Shown: one piece after another, positions 15,552-26,006 of the stretch
How positions within the stretch are numbered: the stretch's first letter is position 1
Layout of the letters: every line of letters begins with the position of its first letter
Assembly: GCF_003660105.1 (NCBI RefSeq)
Contig: NZ_CP032823.1
Span: 744,001 to 808,000, forward strand
Length of the DNA stretch: 64,000 nt
From: Aliarcobacter cryaerophilus ATCC 43158
Lineage (GTDB): Bacteria; Campylobacterota; Campylobacteria; Campylobacterales; Arcobacteraceae
Reading direction: 5' to 3'
Translations under genes and position numbers: made by a program
The notes under the pieces: model-generated
Told to the model about the DNA's origin: nothing
Databases searched by the model: none
The model's input: only the letters and a program-made list of their open reading frames with translations

Positions 15552-17257
15552 AAATTTTTTTAAATAAATTTAATTTTATTTTAGATAGAGATGATAGAAA
15601 AAAAATATATTTCATTGTATTGTTTTCATTAATAATATCTTTTATTGAAATGATAGGTATTTCAGCGGTGATGCCATTTATAGCAATCATTAGCAATAAT
15701 AACTATATATACGAAAATAGTTTTTTAAAGTTTATATACGATGTGTTGAATTTTTCCAATAATATTGATTTTATTTTGTTTTTTGGCATTTGTTTAATTG
15801 GATTTTATATAATTAGAGCAATATTAACTATGGTGTATTTTTATGTGATATCAAAATTTGCAAGAGGAAAATACAATGCGATTTCTAAAGAGATATTTCA
15901 GAAAATACTAAATATGAAATATATTGATTTTACGAATGTAAAATCTTCACATTATTCAAAGAGTATTATAAATGAAGCATATAACTTTACTACAGTTATC
16001 ATAGCGTTTTTAAATATTATTACAGAAGTTTTTGTGATTGTACTTATATATTCTTTGATGTTTTATGTAAATTTTGAATTAACAATGTTAATAACTTCAA
16101 TTTTAGTGGTAAGTATGTTATTTTTGATAAAAGTGGTATCGAAAAAGATTAAGAAAGCAGGTGTCCAAAGAGATATATCTCAAAAATCTTTTTATGATAT
16201 TATTACAAATACTTTTGGAAGCTATAAGCTTATAAAGCTTTCTATTAATAATGTGACAAATATACAAAATAGATTTACAAATTCTAGTATAAATTTTACA
16301 AATTCAAATATAGTTTCAGAAACAATATCTCAACTACCAAGGGTGTTTTTAGAATCTATTACATTTATTATGATCATTGTAATTGTACTTTTTTTAGTAT
16401 TTACTTCTTATGAAAACTTGATGGATAAGGTTCCATCGTTAACTTTAATTCTTTTAGGTTTATATAGGTTAATGCCATCAGCAAATAGATTACTAACATC
16501 TTATGGACAAATTATTTATGCACATCGATCTTTAGACATTATATATGAAATTTATCAATGTAATGCTGAACAATTTTCACATCAAAAAGAAATAGACTTT
16601 AAAACTAATTTAGAATTGAGAAATCTAACATTTGGCTATGAGATTGAAAAACCTATTCTTAAAAGTATTAATTTATCTATTAATAAAGGTGAAAAAGTTG
16701 CGTTTGTAGGTCCCAGTGGAAGTGGAAAGTCTTCTATGGTGGATATTTTATGTGGTCTTATAACTATTAACAAAAATATATTATTTGTAGATAATCAAGA
16801 AATCAATGATTCAAATATACTTAGTTTAAGAAATAAAATTGGCTATATACCTCAAAATGTATATTTGTTTGACGGTACAGTGGCAGAAAATATTTGTTTG
16901 GGTAATAAAAGAGATGATGAAAAAATTATTGATGTATTGAAAAAAGCAAATATTTATGATCTTTTATTAACTAAAGAAGGTTTGGAAACAGAAGTTGGCG
17001 ATAGTGGTGTAAAACTAAGCGGAGGACAAAAACAGAGAATTGCTATTGCAAGAGCCTTGTATATGGATCCTGAAATTTTAGTTTTAGATGAAGCAACATC
17101 GGCATTAGACGAAACTACGGAACAAAAAATTATGGATGAAATTTTAAAAGTAAGTACTGATAAGACTTTGATAATGATAGCTCATAGACTAAAAACTATA
17201 GAACATTGTGATAGTGTTTATGAACTTAAAAATGGCAGCATAAGGAGGAAAAGATGA
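15548..17257 (+). CDS. PglK-like ABC exporter (candidate lipid-linked glycan flippase)
   Basis: The 569-residue half-transporter has about six membrane helices in residues 20-320 and a nucleotide-binding domain with Walker A GPSGSGKS (388-395), signature LSGGQ (490-494) and Walker B ILVLDEA (510-516). The opening helix [17 protein letters not shown] resembles Campylobacter PglK, which flips undecaprenyl-linked oligosaccharide. No Wzx-type flippase is present in this locus, so this gene is the natural candidate for moving lipid-linked repeat units across the inner membrane. It starts at TTG overlapping the previous stop. Substrate is inferred from context. Confidence 0.85.
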   Translation: MKIFLNKFNFILDRDDRKKIYFIVLFSLIISFIEMIGISAVMPFIAIISNNNYIYENSFLKFIYDVLNFSNNIDFILFFGICLIGFYIIRAILTMVYFYVISKFARGKYNAISKEIFQKILNMKYIDFTNVKSSHYSKSIINEAYNFTTVIIAFLNIITEVFVIVLIYSLMFYVNFELTMLITSILVVSMLFLIKVVSKKIKKAGVQRDISQKSFYDIITNTFGSYKLIKLSINNVTNIQNRFTNSSINFTNSNIVSETISQLPRVFLESITFIMIIVIVLFLVFTSYENLMDKVPSLTLILLGLYRLMPSANRLLTSYGQIIYAHRSLDIIYEIYQCNAEQFSHQKEIDFKTNLELRNLTFGYEIEKPILKSINLSINKGEKVAFVGPSGSGKSSMVDILCGLITINKNILFVDNQEINDSNILSLRNKIGYIPQNVYLFDGTVAENICLGNKRDDEKIIDVLKKANIYDLLLTKEGLETEVGDSGVKLSGGQKQRIAIARALYMDPEILVLDEATSALDETTEQKIMDEILKVSTDKTLIMIAHRLKTIEHCDSVYELKNGSIRRKR

Positions 17258-18129
17258 AAGGAATTATCTTGGCAGGTGGTAGCGGGACAAGACTTTATCC
17301 TATCACAAGAAGTATAAGTAAACAATTGCTCCCGATATATGATAAGCCGATGATTTATTATCCGCTCTCAGTACTTATGCTTGCTGGAATAAAAGAAGTT
17401 TTAATAATTTCAACGCCACAAGATTTACCAAAATTTGAAGAACTTTTGGGAGATGGTAGTGACTGGGGTATACAACTGGAGTACAAAATCCAACCAAGTC
17501 CTGATGGATTAGCTCAAGCTTTTATTTTAGGTGAAGAATTTATTGGAAATGATAGTGTTGCTTTGGTTCTTGGAGATAATATTTTTTACGGTCAAGGATT
17601 TACACCACTACTCAAAAATGCAGCATCTTTGAAATATGGAGCAGTTGTATTTGGATATCAAGTAAAAGACCCTGAAAGATTTGGTGTAGTGGAATTTGAT
17701 AAGGATAAAAATGCTATCAGTATTGAAGAAAAACCAACAAAATCAAAATTAAATTTCGCAGTAACTGGGCTATACTTTTATGATAATGATGTAGTTGAGA
17801 TTGCAAAAAATGTCAAGCCAAGTGAACGAGGTGAACTAGAAATCACAACGGTAAATCAAGAGTATCTAAAAAGAGGAAAACTAAAAGTTGAGCTATTAGG
17901 TCGTGGATTTGCATGGCTTGATACAGGAACTCATGATAGCCTCATAGAAGCAGGTCAATTTGTACAAACAATAGAACATAGACAAGGATATAAAATAGCT
18001 TGTCTTGAAGAGATAGCGTATAACAATGGCTGGATAGATAAAGAAAAGATACTAGAAATAGCAAAACCACTTTCTAAAAATGGTTACGGGCAATATTTAT
18101 ATGATTTAGTAAGAGAAGAAAATGAATAA
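17254..18129 (+). CDS. rfbA: Glucose-1-phosphate thymidylyltransferase
   Basis: The 291-residue enzyme (RmlA) makes dTDP-glucose from glucose-1-phosphate and dTTP. The pyrophosphorylase signature GGSGTRLYP (residues 8-16), [17 protein letters not shown] and [10 protein letters not shown] are textbook. It overlaps the ABC exporter by four bases and rfbB by eight. rmlC and rmlD are absent, so the product is not rhamnose; FdtA and FdtB downstream point to an amino-dideoxyhexose. Confidence 0.96.
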   Translation: MKGIILAGGSGTRLYPITRSISKQLLPIYDKPMIYYPLSVLMLAGIKEVLIISTPQDLPKFEELLGDGSDWGIQLEYKIQPSPDGLAQAFILGEEFIGNDSVALVLGDNIFYGQGFTPLLKNAASLKYGAVVFGYQVKDPERFGVVEFDKDKNAISIEEKPTKSKLNFAVTGLYFYDNDVVEIAKNVKPSERGELEITTVNQEYLKRGKLKVELLGRGFAWLDTGTHDSLIEAGQFVQTIEHRQGYKIACLEEIAYNNGWIDKEKILEIAKPLSKNGYGQYLYDLVREENE

Positions 18130-19192
18130 CAATAATAAATCAATACTTTTAACAGGAACAGCAGGATTTATAGGGTCAAACTTCGTACCATATTTCTTAG
18201 AAAAATATCCAGAGTATAACCTCATAAACCTAGACCTTCTTACTTATGCAGGGAACTTAGAAAACCTTACTGAATGTGAACAAAACCCTCGATATAAGTT
18301 TATCAAAGGGGATATTTGCAATCGTGAGCTTGTTGAGTTTATATTTAGTGAATATGATATTAGAGGTGTTATTCACTTTGCAGCTGAATCTCATGTAGAT
18401 AACTCTATCAAAAATCCTGGGGTATTTGTACAAACAAATGTAAATGGTACATATACCCTTGTAGATGTAGCAAAAAAATATTGGATGGAAAAACCTTTTA
18501 CATACAAAGAAGAGTATCAGGATTGTAGATTTCACCATATCTCAACTGATGAAGTCTATGGAACACTTAGCCTTAATCCTGAAGATTTATTTACAGAAAA
18601 GACACCCTACGCACCAAACTCTCCCTACTCAGCAAGTAAAGCATCAAGTGACATGATAATTAGAGCCTATAATGAAACCTATGGCATGAACACAGTTATA
18701 ACAAACTGCTCAAACAACTATGGTCCAAAACAACATGATGAAAAACTCATCCCGACTATTATAAGAAAAGCTTTAGCAGGTGAAAGTATTCCTATCTATG
18801 GTGATGGTAAAAACATAAGAGATTGGCTTTATGTGCTTGATCACTGTAAAGGAATAGATTTAGTTTACCATGAAGGTAAAAAAGGAGAAACTTATAATAT
18901 AGGTGGAAGAAATGAGAGAACAAACCTTAAAATCGTAGATAGAATTTGCCAAATATTGGACGAAGTCCACCCAATCAAAAATAATTCAGAATTAAACACT
19001 CAACATTCAACATTATCCTCATACAAAAGTTTAATAACTTTTGTTGAGGATCGTGCTGGTCATGATAGAAGATATGCGATAGATGCAACTAAGCTAGAAA
19101 CTGAACTAGGATGGAAAGCAGATGAGAACTTCGATACAGGGATTGTTAAAACTATAGAATGGTATTTAAATAAATATGGAATGACAAAATGA
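18122..19192 (+). CDS. rfbB: dTDP-glucose 4,6-dehydratase
   Basis: The 356-residue SDR enzyme (RmlB) forms dTDP-4-keto-6-deoxyglucose. [11 protein letters not shown] at the N-terminus, STDEVYG, and YSASKASSD (catalytic Tyr and Lys) are clear. Near residues 281-300, between DEVHP and [10 protein letters not shown], the linker is longer than usual and of simple composition ([13 protein letters not shown]), which looks like a small in-frame insertion. The conserved [11 protein letters not shown] follows intact, so the enzyme should still work. It shares ATGA with fdtA. Confidence 0.95.
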   Translation: MNNNNKSILLTGTAGFIGSNFVPYFLEKYPEYNLINLDLLTYAGNLENLTECEQNPRYKFIKGDICNRELVEFIFSEYDIRGVIHFAAESHVDNSIKNPGVFVQTNVNGTYTLVDVAKKYWMEKPFTYKEEYQDCRFHHISTDEVYGTLSLNPEDLFTEKTPYAPNSPYSASKASSDMIIRAYNETYGMNTVITNCSNNYGPKQHDEKLIPTIIRKALAGESIPIYGDGKNIRDWLYVLDHCKGIDLVYHEGKKGETYNIGGRNERTNLKIVDRICQILDEVHPIKNNSELNTQHSTLSSYKSLITFVEDRAGHDRRYAIDATKLETELGWKADENFDTGIVKTIEWYLNKYGMTK

Positions 19193-19599
19193 CAAGTTAT
19201 AAATTAGTAGATTTTAAAACATTGGGAGATGATAGAGGTTCACTTATAGCTATAGAAGATGGATACAATGCTCCTTTTGATATAAAAAGAGTTTACTATA
19301 TCTTTGATACAAAAGAGGGAGTTGAGAGAGGTTTTCATGCTCACATAAATCTTAAGCAAATTTGTATAGCTGTAAAAGGTAGCTGTACTTTTGTACTTGA
19401 TGATGGAGATAAAAGAGAAGAGATAAAGCTTACCAATCCAAACCAAGGACTTTTTATAGAAGGACTTATCTGGAGAGAGATGAAAGATTTCAGCACTGAT
19501 TGTGTTTTAGTTGTTTTGGCAAGTGAGCATTATGATGAAAGTGATTATATAAGAGATTATGAAATTTTTAAAAAGGAAGTAGAAAATGGAAAAAACTAA
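19189..19599 (+). CDS. fdtA: dTDP-4-keto-6-deoxyglucose 3,4-ketoisomerase (FdtA/QdtA family)
   Basis: The 136-residue cupin (WxcM-like) has the active-site motif RGFHAHINLKQ and the strand ending KGSCTFVLDDG. FdtA yields dTDP-3-keto-6-deoxygalactose and QdtA the gluco epimer; sequence reading does not separate them, so the final sugar may be Fuc3NAc or Qui3NAc. It is coupled to rfbB upstream and overlaps the acyltransferase gene by 14 bases. The transaminase needed for the next step lies 4.4 kb further on (24041-25141). Confidence 0.88.
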   Translation: MTSYKLVDFKTLGDDRGSLIAIEDGYNAPFDIKRVYYIFDTKEGVERGFHAHINLKQICIAVKGSCTFVLDDGDKREEIKLTNPNQGLFIEGLIWREMKDFSTDCVLVVLASEHYDESDYIRDYEIFKKEVENGKN

Positions 19600-20260
19600 A
19601 AAATTAGTAATAGTAGGAAGTGGTGAGACAGGTTTGATTGCTTATGAATATTTTCAATTTGATTCTTGTTATGAAGTAGTTGCATTTAGTGTAAATGAAC
19701 AATACATTACTGAAACGACTATATATGACTTACCTGTAGTTCCATTTGAAACTTTAGAAGAGAAGTACAATCCAAACGAGTATGAAGTATATGTAGCTAT
19801 AAGCTCAGGAAAACTAAATAGAAATAGAACCAAAGTTTATAATGAAGCAAAATCAAAAGGTTATAAGTGTGCAAGCTATATAAGTTCCAAAGCCTTTGTA
19901 TGGAGAAATGTAGAGGTCGGAGAAAATTGTTTTATATTTGAAGATAATACGCTTCAACCATTTGTAAAAATAGGTAATAATGTAACACTTTGGAGTGGTA
20001 ATCATATAGGACATAATACTATTATTAAAGATAATTGTTTTGTATCTTCTCATTCTGTAATTTCGGGATTTTGTGAAGTTGGAGAAAACTGTTTTTTAGG
20101 TGTTAATTGTACTATAGAAGATAATACTAAAATAGCAAAAGATAATTTTGTAGGTGCTGGAGCTTTAATACAAAAAGATACAAATGAAAAGGATTTTTAT
20201 CAAGTAAAACAAACGGAGTTATCTAAGGTAAATACACATAGGCTATTTAAAATAAAATAA
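19586..20260 (+). CDS. NeuD/PglD-like sugar O- or N-acyltransferase
   Basis: The 224-residue protein has a Rossmann-like N-terminal half (VIVGSGETGLIAYEYF) and a C-terminal left-handed beta-helix of hexapeptide repeats (for example VEVGEN-CFIFED-NTLQPF and VKIGNN). This is the architecture of the NeuD/PglD sialic-acid and bacillosamine acetyltransferases. Its overlap with fdtA suggests it acylates the 3-amino group of the dTDP-sugar (an FdtC/QdtC role). An O-acetyltransferase role is equally allowed by the fold. Confidence 0.85.
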   Translation: MEKTKKLVIVGSGETGLIAYEYFQFDSCYEVVAFSVNEQYITETTIYDLPVVPFETLEEKYNPNEYEVYVAISSGKLNRNRTKVYNEAKSKGYKCASYISSKAFVWRNVEVGENCFIFEDNTLQPFVKIGNNVTLWSGNHIGHNTIIKDNCFVSSHSVISGFCEVGENCFLGVNCTIEDNTKIAKDNFVGAGALIQKDTNEKDFYQVKQTELSKVNTHRLFKIK

Positions 20261-20271
20261 AGGATAAAGTA

Positions 20272-21123
20272 ATGTCAAAATATGGATTATTGGAACAAAA
20301 TGTATGCGAAAGTATTGCTGATTATAGAGCTGAGGAGTTGTTGTATAGAGGGTTTACAATTATAGAAGATGTACTTCCAGTAGATAGATTAGATGAGTTA
20401 AGAGTAAAAGTAGATGCGGTCTATGATAAACAAGTACAAATATTAGGTGAGGATTTAATTGATACTATCAGAGATGGATTAGTTGCTAGAAATCTTCTTT
20501 GTCATGATGACACATTTGTAGAGTTTTTACAACTATCTCCTATAGTAGAAGTATTAAAAAAAGTAATAGGTGAAAAATATATATTGATTGCACAAAATGG
20601 TATCATTAACAAAAGCAAACAACATCACTATCAAAGAAATTGGCATAGAGATTTAGCTTATCAAAACTATATGTGTAGTGAACCTCTTGCAATAAATGTA
20701 ATGATTGCATTAGATGATTTTACTATTGAGAGCGGTGCAACTGAAGTTGTTCCATTTTCACATAAAATTGTAAAAATTCCAACAGATAAGTATATAGAAG
20801 AAAATAAACTATCTGCTTGTATAAAGGCAGGTTCTGCAATCATCTTTGATAGTATTTTATTGCATAAAGCTGGCGTAAATGAATCAGACACTATTCTAAC
20901 TCGTAGAGGTGTAAATCACATCTATGGAAAACCTATGATGAGACAAACTATAGATATTCCTAAGGCAATGTGTGGAAAATTCAAAGATGATACACATTTA
21001 CGAACGGTTCTTGGCTATGAGTTTGAGAGTTATATAAGTGATATAGAGTGGAGAAAATTTAAATATGAACAATTTAAGGAAAATGAGTTCAAGCATAGAT
21101 TAGATGACAAGCCATTATATTGA
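20272..21123 (+). CDS. PhyH-type Fe(II)/2-oxoglutarate dioxygenase
   Basis: The 283-residue protein has the phytanoyl-CoA dioxygenase fold. The metal ligands are H125-R-D127 (in NWHRDLAY) and H198 (LLHKAGVN), and an arginine at 211-212 can bind 2-oxoglutarate. It should hydroxylate a small or acyl substrate using oxygen and 2-oxoglutarate. Such enzymes are unusual in O-antigen or capsule loci. Its place between an acyltransferase and a methyltransferase suggests it modifies a sugar or its acyl side chain, but substrate is unknown. AAGGATAAAG precedes the ATG. Confidence 0.85.
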   Translation: MSKYGLLEQNVCESIADYRAEELLYRGFTIIEDVLPVDRLDELRVKVDAVYDKQVQILGEDLIDTIRDGLVARNLLCHDDTFVEFLQLSPIVEVLKKVIGEKYILIAQNGIINKSKQHHYQRNWHRDLAYQNYMCSEPLAINVMIALDDFTIESGATEVVPFSHKIVKIPTDKYIEENKLSACIKAGSAIIFDSILLHKAGVNESDTILTRRGVNHIYGKPMMRQTIDIPKAMCGKFKDDTHLRTVLGYEFESYISDIEWRKFKYEQFKENEFKHRLDDKPLY

Positions 21124-21133
21124 AGGTTAATAG

Positions 21134-22180
21134 ATGTATACAAAGAATTTAGAGGAGATATGTAAATATCTCCCAAATAATAAGAGTTTTGTAGTTTATG
21201 GTTCTGGTTGGACTGGATATAAATTTGAATATCTTTTGAGAATTTTAGGTAAAAATATTGAGTACTATATAGATGATACTATAGAAGATGTAAGAAATGG
21301 TATAAAAATAAGCTCATTAGATAATACAATAAGTAGAGAGAAAGATATAAGCAAATTTTTTGTTCTAATAGCTACCCCAAGCATTAAAGGTATAGAGATT
21401 ATAAGCAAAAAACTAAGTAAATATACATCAAAAATTATATCTTTTGATGAAGCATTTTTTAACCTATTAGATAATATTGACTTATTTGAAGTACACAAAT
21501 ATATTGATAATTATATCAATTATTTTGAAGCAAATGATTTTAAAGATGCGATAACAAATGGGTACTTATTAAATAAATGTATTTACAGATATTGCGCAAA
21601 TGAAGAATTAATGTATTTTTATAATGATATTAGATTGAAAAAAGATGATAATGTACTAGATTGCGGTGCTTCTTGTAAAAAATATGGGCATAATAGTGCT
21701 CTAGATTTTGTTAAATATACTGATGGACAAATAATTTGTTTTGAACCAAATATTGAAAGTTTCGTAGAATTAAAAGAAGAAGTAAAAAAATATAAAAACA
21801 TTATTGTACACAATAAAGCTTTGGGAAATGAAAATAAAATAGTAAAACTTCATGGGCAGAATCAAAGTTCATATATCTCCGAGAATGGGACTGGGCAAGA
21901 AATTGAATTAGTTAAAGTAGATGACTTTTTAAAAGATACAAAAATAGACTTTATAAAAATGGATATACAAGGTTATGAGATGGAAGTATTAAGAGGTAGT
22001 GTAGAAACTATCAAAAAAAATAGACCTATATTATCATTATCTGCATACCATCTAGATAATGATATACCAAATATTGTAAGGTTTATATTAAGCTTAAATT
22101 TAAACTACAAGATGTACCTTGTGAATAATGAAGGGTTCTTTTGGGATGGTGTTAAAATCATAGCAAAGGTAGATGAGTAA
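21134..22180 (+). CDS. FkbM-family methyltransferase with N-terminal Rossmann-like domain
   Basis: The 348-residue protein has two parts. The N-terminal ~130 residues open with SFVVYGSGWTGYKFEYLL and resemble the nucleotide-binding half of sugar-modifying proteins. The C-terminal part is a SAM-dependent FkbM methyltransferase, with LDCGAS (motif I, near residue 174), ICFEPN and FIKMDIQGYEMEVLRG. FkbM enzymes O-methylate sugars or polyketides. Within this locus a methylated sugar or side-chain hydroxyl is likely; the dioxygenase just upstream could supply that hydroxyl. It overlaps the next gene by one base (TAATG). Confidence 0.85.
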   Translation: MYTKNLEEICKYLPNNKSFVVYGSGWTGYKFEYLLRILGKNIEYYIDDTIEDVRNGIKISSLDNTISREKDISKFFVLIATPSIKGIEIISKKLSKYTSKIISFDEAFFNLLDNIDLFEVHKYIDNYINYFEANDFKDAITNGYLLNKCIYRYCANEELMYFYNDIRLKKDDNVLDCGASCKKYGHNSALDFVKYTDGQIICFEPNIESFVELKEEVKKYKNIIVHNKALGNENKIVKLHGQNQSSYISENGTGQEIELVKVDDFLKDTKIDFIKMDIQGYEMEVLRGSVETIKKNRPILSLSAYHLDNDIPNIVRFILSLNLNYKMYLVNNEGFFWDGVKIIAKVDE

Positions 22181-23100
22181 TGAAGTGGCAAAAGAAAGGT
22201 TTAATTTATCAGCCTCCAAAAGACAATAGTTGGAGAGATAATTCAGCATTAACTCCAACAGCTTTTTTACTAGATGAAAATACGATAAGAGTATATGCAA
22301 GTTTTAGAGATACACAAGGAACGGGTAGAATTGGATATGTAGATGTAGATGCTAATGATCCTTCTAAAATTTTGAAAATATCAGAAAATCCCGTATTAGA
22401 TATCGGTAAAGATGGTATGTTTGATGATAATGGTGTAATACTAGGAGATTTAATTAAAGTAGAAAATAAAATCTATATGTACTATGTTGGATTCCAACTT
22501 GTGAAAAAATCTAAATTTTTAGCATATAGTGGACTAGCAATTAGTGAAGATAATGGTGAAACATTTCAAAGATATAAGAATACTCCTATTATGGATAGAG
22601 AAGATGAAGCTTTATATATTAGAGCGATACATTCTGTGATTTTTGAAGATAATAAATTTAAATTTTGGTATGCAACAGGTAGTGGATGGGAAAATATTGA
22701 TGGAGTTGATTATCCTCAGTATGATATTAATTATATTGAATCAAATGATGGAATTCATTTCAAAGAAAACGGAATTAAGTGTATAGAAAATGATAAAACA
22801 AATTTAGAATACAGAATAGGCAGACCAAGAACATACAAAAAGAATAATGTATATATTATGAATTTCACATATGGAACAACTGATGGAAGATATATAGCAG
22901 GACAAGCTAATTCATCAGATGGTGTAAATTGGGATAGAGATGATAAAAGTTTAGGAATTGAATTATCTAAAGAAGGTTGGGATTCTATACATTTAAGTTA
23001 TCCATCAATTGTACACACTAAAAATAAAACTTATATGTTTTATAATGGAAATAATATGGGACAAGATGGCTTTGGTTATGCCGAGTTAATCGAGGAATAG
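22180..23100 (+). CDS. Five-bladed beta-propeller protein (GH43/GH32-like)
   Basis: The 306-residue protein shows the repeated blades of the glycosidase-type five-bladed propeller: RVYASFRDTQGTGRIGYVDV, IYMYYVGFQ, FKFWYATGSGW, and TYMFYNGNN with GFGYAE at the end. There is no signal peptide, so it acts in the cytoplasm. Proteins of this fold in polysaccharide loci are usually annotated as glycosylases or sugar-binding proteins, and some transfer rather than hydrolyse. Here it may remodel a nucleotide-linked or lipid-linked sugar. Its start overlaps the FkbM stop and its stop abuts the next ATG. Confidence 0.75.
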   Translation: MKWQKKGLIYQPPKDNSWRDNSALTPTAFLLDENTIRVYASFRDTQGTGRIGYVDVDANDPSKILKISENPVLDIGKDGMFDDNGVILGDLIKVENKIYMYYVGFQLVKKSKFLAYSGLAISEDNGETFQRYKNTPIMDREDEALYIRAIHSVIFEDNKFKFWYATGSGWENIDGVDYPQYDINYIESNDGIHFKENGIKCIENDKTNLEYRIGRPRTYKKNNVYIMNFTYGTTDGRYIAGQANSSDGVNWDRDDKSLGIELSKEGWDSIHLSYPSIVHTKNKTYMFYNGNNMGQDGFGYAELIEE

Positions 23101-24039
23101 ATGAGAATAGTTAAATATACAACAGATCATAAAAATATTTGGAATGAATTTGTAAGAAATTCAAAAAACAGTCATTTCTTCTTTCAAAGAGATTATATGG
23201 AGTATCATAGTGATAGATTTGAAGATTTTTCCCTTATGATATTTGATGAAACGGATAAATTAATAGCAATATTACCTGCAAATATAAAAGAAAATATTCT
23301 ATATTCTCATCAAGGGCTTACTTTTGGTGGATTTTTAGTAGATGATAAAATGAAAACAGAAACTATGCTAGAGATTTTTGAAGCATTAAAACATTTTCTA
23401 AAAGAGCAAAATATACAAAAAGTAGTCTATAAATGTATTCCATATATCTATCATGCTAAACCATCTGAAGAAGATAGATATGCTTTATTTAGGAATGATG
23501 CAAAACTTATAAGAAGAGATGTGACTTCAACTATAGATTTAACTGAACAAGTTAGATATTCCAAAGGGAGAAAGTGGACAGTAAATAAAGCTAAAAAAGA
23601 ATCAATAAAAACTTTTGAGTCAGATGACTATGAAATATTTTGGGAACTTCTAATAGGAGTACTAGAGTCAAATCATGAAGCCAAACCAGTACATACACTT
23701 GAAGAGATGAAAAAACTAGCTAGTTTGTTTTCAAAATATATTAAACTTTTTTTAGCTAAAAAAGATGAGAGAATTGTTTCTGGAGCTTTAATCTATGAGA
23801 ATCAAAATATTGTTCACACTCAATATTTAGCTAACAGTGAAGAAGGAAGAGAATTAGGAGCATTGGATTTATTGATCGATTATCTAATCAAAGATATTTA
23901 TAAAAATAAAAAGTATTTTGATTTTGGAATATCAAATGAAGATGCAGGAAGATATTTAAATACTGGATTAATAGCTCAAAAAGAAGGTTTTGGAGCAAGA
24001 GCTGTAGTACATGATTTTTATGAATTGGAGATAAAATAA
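23101..24039 (+). CDS. FemAB/GNAT-like acyltransferase
   Basis: The 312-residue protein has the double-GNAT layout of FemAB-like proteins (N-terminal [21 protein letters not shown]-terminal [20 protein letters not shown] and [18 protein letters not shown]). Members join amino-acyl or acyl groups to amines. In this locus it may attach an acyl or aminoacyl group to the 3-amino sugar, in competition or succession with the hexapeptide acyltransferase at 19586. It begins directly after the propeller gene stop, and fdtB follows after one base. Confidence 0.75.
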   Translation: MRIVKYTTDHKNIWNEFVRNSKNSHFFFQRDYMEYHSDRFEDFSLMIFDETDKLIAILPANIKENILYSHQGLTFGGFLVDDKMKTETMLEIFEALKHFLKEQNIQKVVYKCIPYIYHAKPSEEDRYALFRNDAKLIRRDVTSTIDLTEQVRYSKGRKWTVNKAKKESIKTFESDDYEIFWELLIGVLESNHEAKPVHTLEEMKKLASLFSKYIKLFLAKKDERIVSGALIYENQNIVHTQYLANSEEGRELGALDLLIDYLIKDIYKNKKYFDFGISNEDAGRYLNTGLIAQKEGFGARAVVHDFYELEIK

Positions 24040-24040
24040 G

Positions 24041-25141
24041 ATGGTTCCATTTTTAGATTTAAAAGGTTTAAATGCTCAATATAGAGCTGAATTGATAGAA
24101 GCTTGTAGCAGAGTAATAGATAGTGGTTGGTATGTTCAAGGAAATGAATGTAAAGAGTTTGATAAAGAGTTTGCACAATATTGTGGGACGAAATATGCCA
24201 TAGGTGTAGCAAATGGTCTTGATGCTCTTATTTTGATACTTAGAGCATATAAAGAAATGGGAATTATGAATGATGGTGATGAAGTGATAGTTCCATCAAA
24301 TACATATATTGCTTCTATTTTAGCAATTTCTCAAAATAATTTAGTACCAGTTTTAGTTGAACCTGATATAAATACATATTTACTAGATCCTTCAAAAATA
24401 GAAGAAAAAATCACTTCAAAAACAAAAGCTATTTTACCAGTACATCTTTATGGTCAAACCTGCCAAATGGATAAAATAAATGAGATAGCAAAAAAACATA
24501 ATCTAAAAGTTATTGAAGATTCAGCTCAATCTCATGGAGCATATTTTAAAGATAAAAGAAGTGGGAATCTAGGAGATGCTAGTGGATTTAGCTTTTATCC
24601 AGGTAAAAATCTAGGAGCTTTGGGAGATGGTGGAGCAGTAACTACAAATGATGAAGAGTTGGCAAATACCATAAAAGCACTAGGAAACTATGGAAGCCAT
24701 AAAAAGTATGAAAATCTTTATAAAGGGGTAAATAGTAGATTAGATGAGATACAAGCTGCTATGCTTAGAGTAAAACTAAAATACCTTGATAATGAAGTAG
24801 AGAAACGAAGAGAAATAGCAAATTATTATCTACAAAATATCAAAAATGATAATATTATTTTACCAACAGTACGAGCGAAAAATAATCATGTGTGGCATTT
24901 GTTTGTAATAAAAACAAATAAAAGAGATGAATTACAAAAATATCTTTTAGTTAATGACATCCAAACATTGATTCACTATCCAATACCACCACATAAACAA
25001 ACTGCCTATAAAGAATGGAATAATGAAAGTTATCTTACAAGTGAGCAGATACATAATGAGGTAATAAGTTTACCTATAAGTGGGGTGCAAAGTTTTGAAG
25101 ATACTATGAAAATTGTAGAGGTATTAAATGGATACAAATAA
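24041..25141 (+). CDS. fdtB: dTDP-3-amino-3,6-dideoxyhexose transaminase (FdtB/QdtB family)
   Basis: The 366-residue DegT/DnrJ/EryC1 aminotransferase converts the 3-keto sugar made by FdtA to its 3-amino form with PLP and glutamate. The PLP lysine is K189 in [17 protein letters not shown], and [10 protein letters not shown] is the cofactor-binding segment. In contrast to ColD at 13495, the catalytic lysine is present. The end overlaps the following GT2 gene by 14 bases. That it is 4.4 kb from fdtA suggests that the genes between form a tailoring block inserted into the pathway. Confidence 0.9.
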   Translation: MVPFLDLKGLNAQYRAELIEACSRVIDSGWYVQGNECKEFDKEFAQYCGTKYAIGVANGLDALILILRAYKEMGIMNDGDEVIVPSNTYIASILAISQNNLVPVLVEPDINTYLLDPSKIEEKITSKTKAILPVHLYGQTCQMDKINEIAKKHNLKVIEDSAQSHGAYFKDKRSGNLGDASGFSFYPGKNLGALGDGGAVTTNDEELANTIKALGNYGSHKKYENLYKGVNSRLDEIQAAMLRVKLKYLDNEVEKRREIANYYLQNIKNDNIILPTVRAKNNHVWHLFVIKTNKRDELQKYLLVNDIQTLIHYPIPPHKQTAYKEWNNESYLTSEQIHNEVISLPISGVQSFEDTMKIVEVLNGYK

Positions 25142-26006
25142 TTTACCTCTTGTATCGGTTCTTTTACCATCTTATAATCATGAAAAATATGTTGAAGAAG
25201 CAATATTAAGTGTTGTAAATCAAACATATAAAAATATAGAATTGATAGTAATCGATGATGGTTCTAATGATAATAGTCCAAAAATAATTGAGAAGTTACA
25301 ACAAAAATATAGATTTAAATATGTCCATAGAGAAAATAGAGGTTTAATTAAAACTCATGAAGAAATGATTTCATTATCTAATGGAAAATATATTTCCTTC
25401 GCATCATCCGATGATTATTATGTAAATAATAAAATAGAAAAATTAGTAGATTATCTTGAGGGAAATATTGATTATGCGATGGTCTTTTCAAAAATTATAT
25501 TAGTGAATAACAATTCTCAAGAAATTGAAAAAATCAACGAAAATTATATTTCAGGAAATATTTTTCAGTTTTTATTAAGAGGTGATTTTTTTATTAATGG
25601 ATTATCTGCAATCATAAAATCTTCAATTTATAAAGAATACAAGTTTATACAACAAGAATATATTGATGATTTAAATATTTGGTTATATGTTGCAAGTAAG
25701 TACAAAATAGGTTTTATAGATGAATATTTAGCATATTATAGAAAACATGATAATCATATGTCTGGAAATATACTAAAAATGCAAGAATCTGAAGAGATGA
25801 TCATAAATCAATATAAGGATAAAGAGTGTTATAAAGAAGCAATAAATGAATGGAATCTTCGATGGTTTCATAATACTTCATTATGTTATAAAAAAATTGC
25901 TTTTACAAAATATCTTCCGAAATTGTTGAAGCCAAAAAATTTATTTCGACTAAAATTATATAAAGCTCTTATACGATTTTTAATTCCTTGTAGTTGGCAA
26001 CGATAA
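25128..26006 (+). CDS. GT2-family glycosyltransferase
   Basis: The 292-residue enzyme has the GT-A fold of family GT2: [20 protein letters not shown] at the N-terminus, [13 protein letters not shown], and the metal-binding SDD in SFASSDDYY. It should transfer a sugar from a nucleotide donor to the growing lipid-linked repeat unit at the inner face of the membrane. There is no transmembrane domain, so it is not a processive synthase. Donor and acceptor cannot be told. Its stop overlaps the next ATG (TAATG). Confidence 0.88.
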   Translation: MDTNNLPLVSVLLPSYNHEKYVEEAILSVVNQTYKNIELIVIDDGSNDNSPKIIEKLQQKYRFKYVHRENRGLIKTHEEMISLSNGKYISFASSDDYYVNNKIEKLVDYLEGNIDYAMVFSKIILVNNNSQEIEKINENYISGNIFQFLLRGDFFINGLSAIIKSSIYKEYKFIQQEYIDDLNIWLYVASKYKIGFIDEYLAYYRKHDNHMSGNILKMQESEEMIINQYKDKECYKEAINEWNLRWFHNTSLCYKKIAFTKYLPKLLKPKNLFRLKLYKALIRFLIPCSWQR

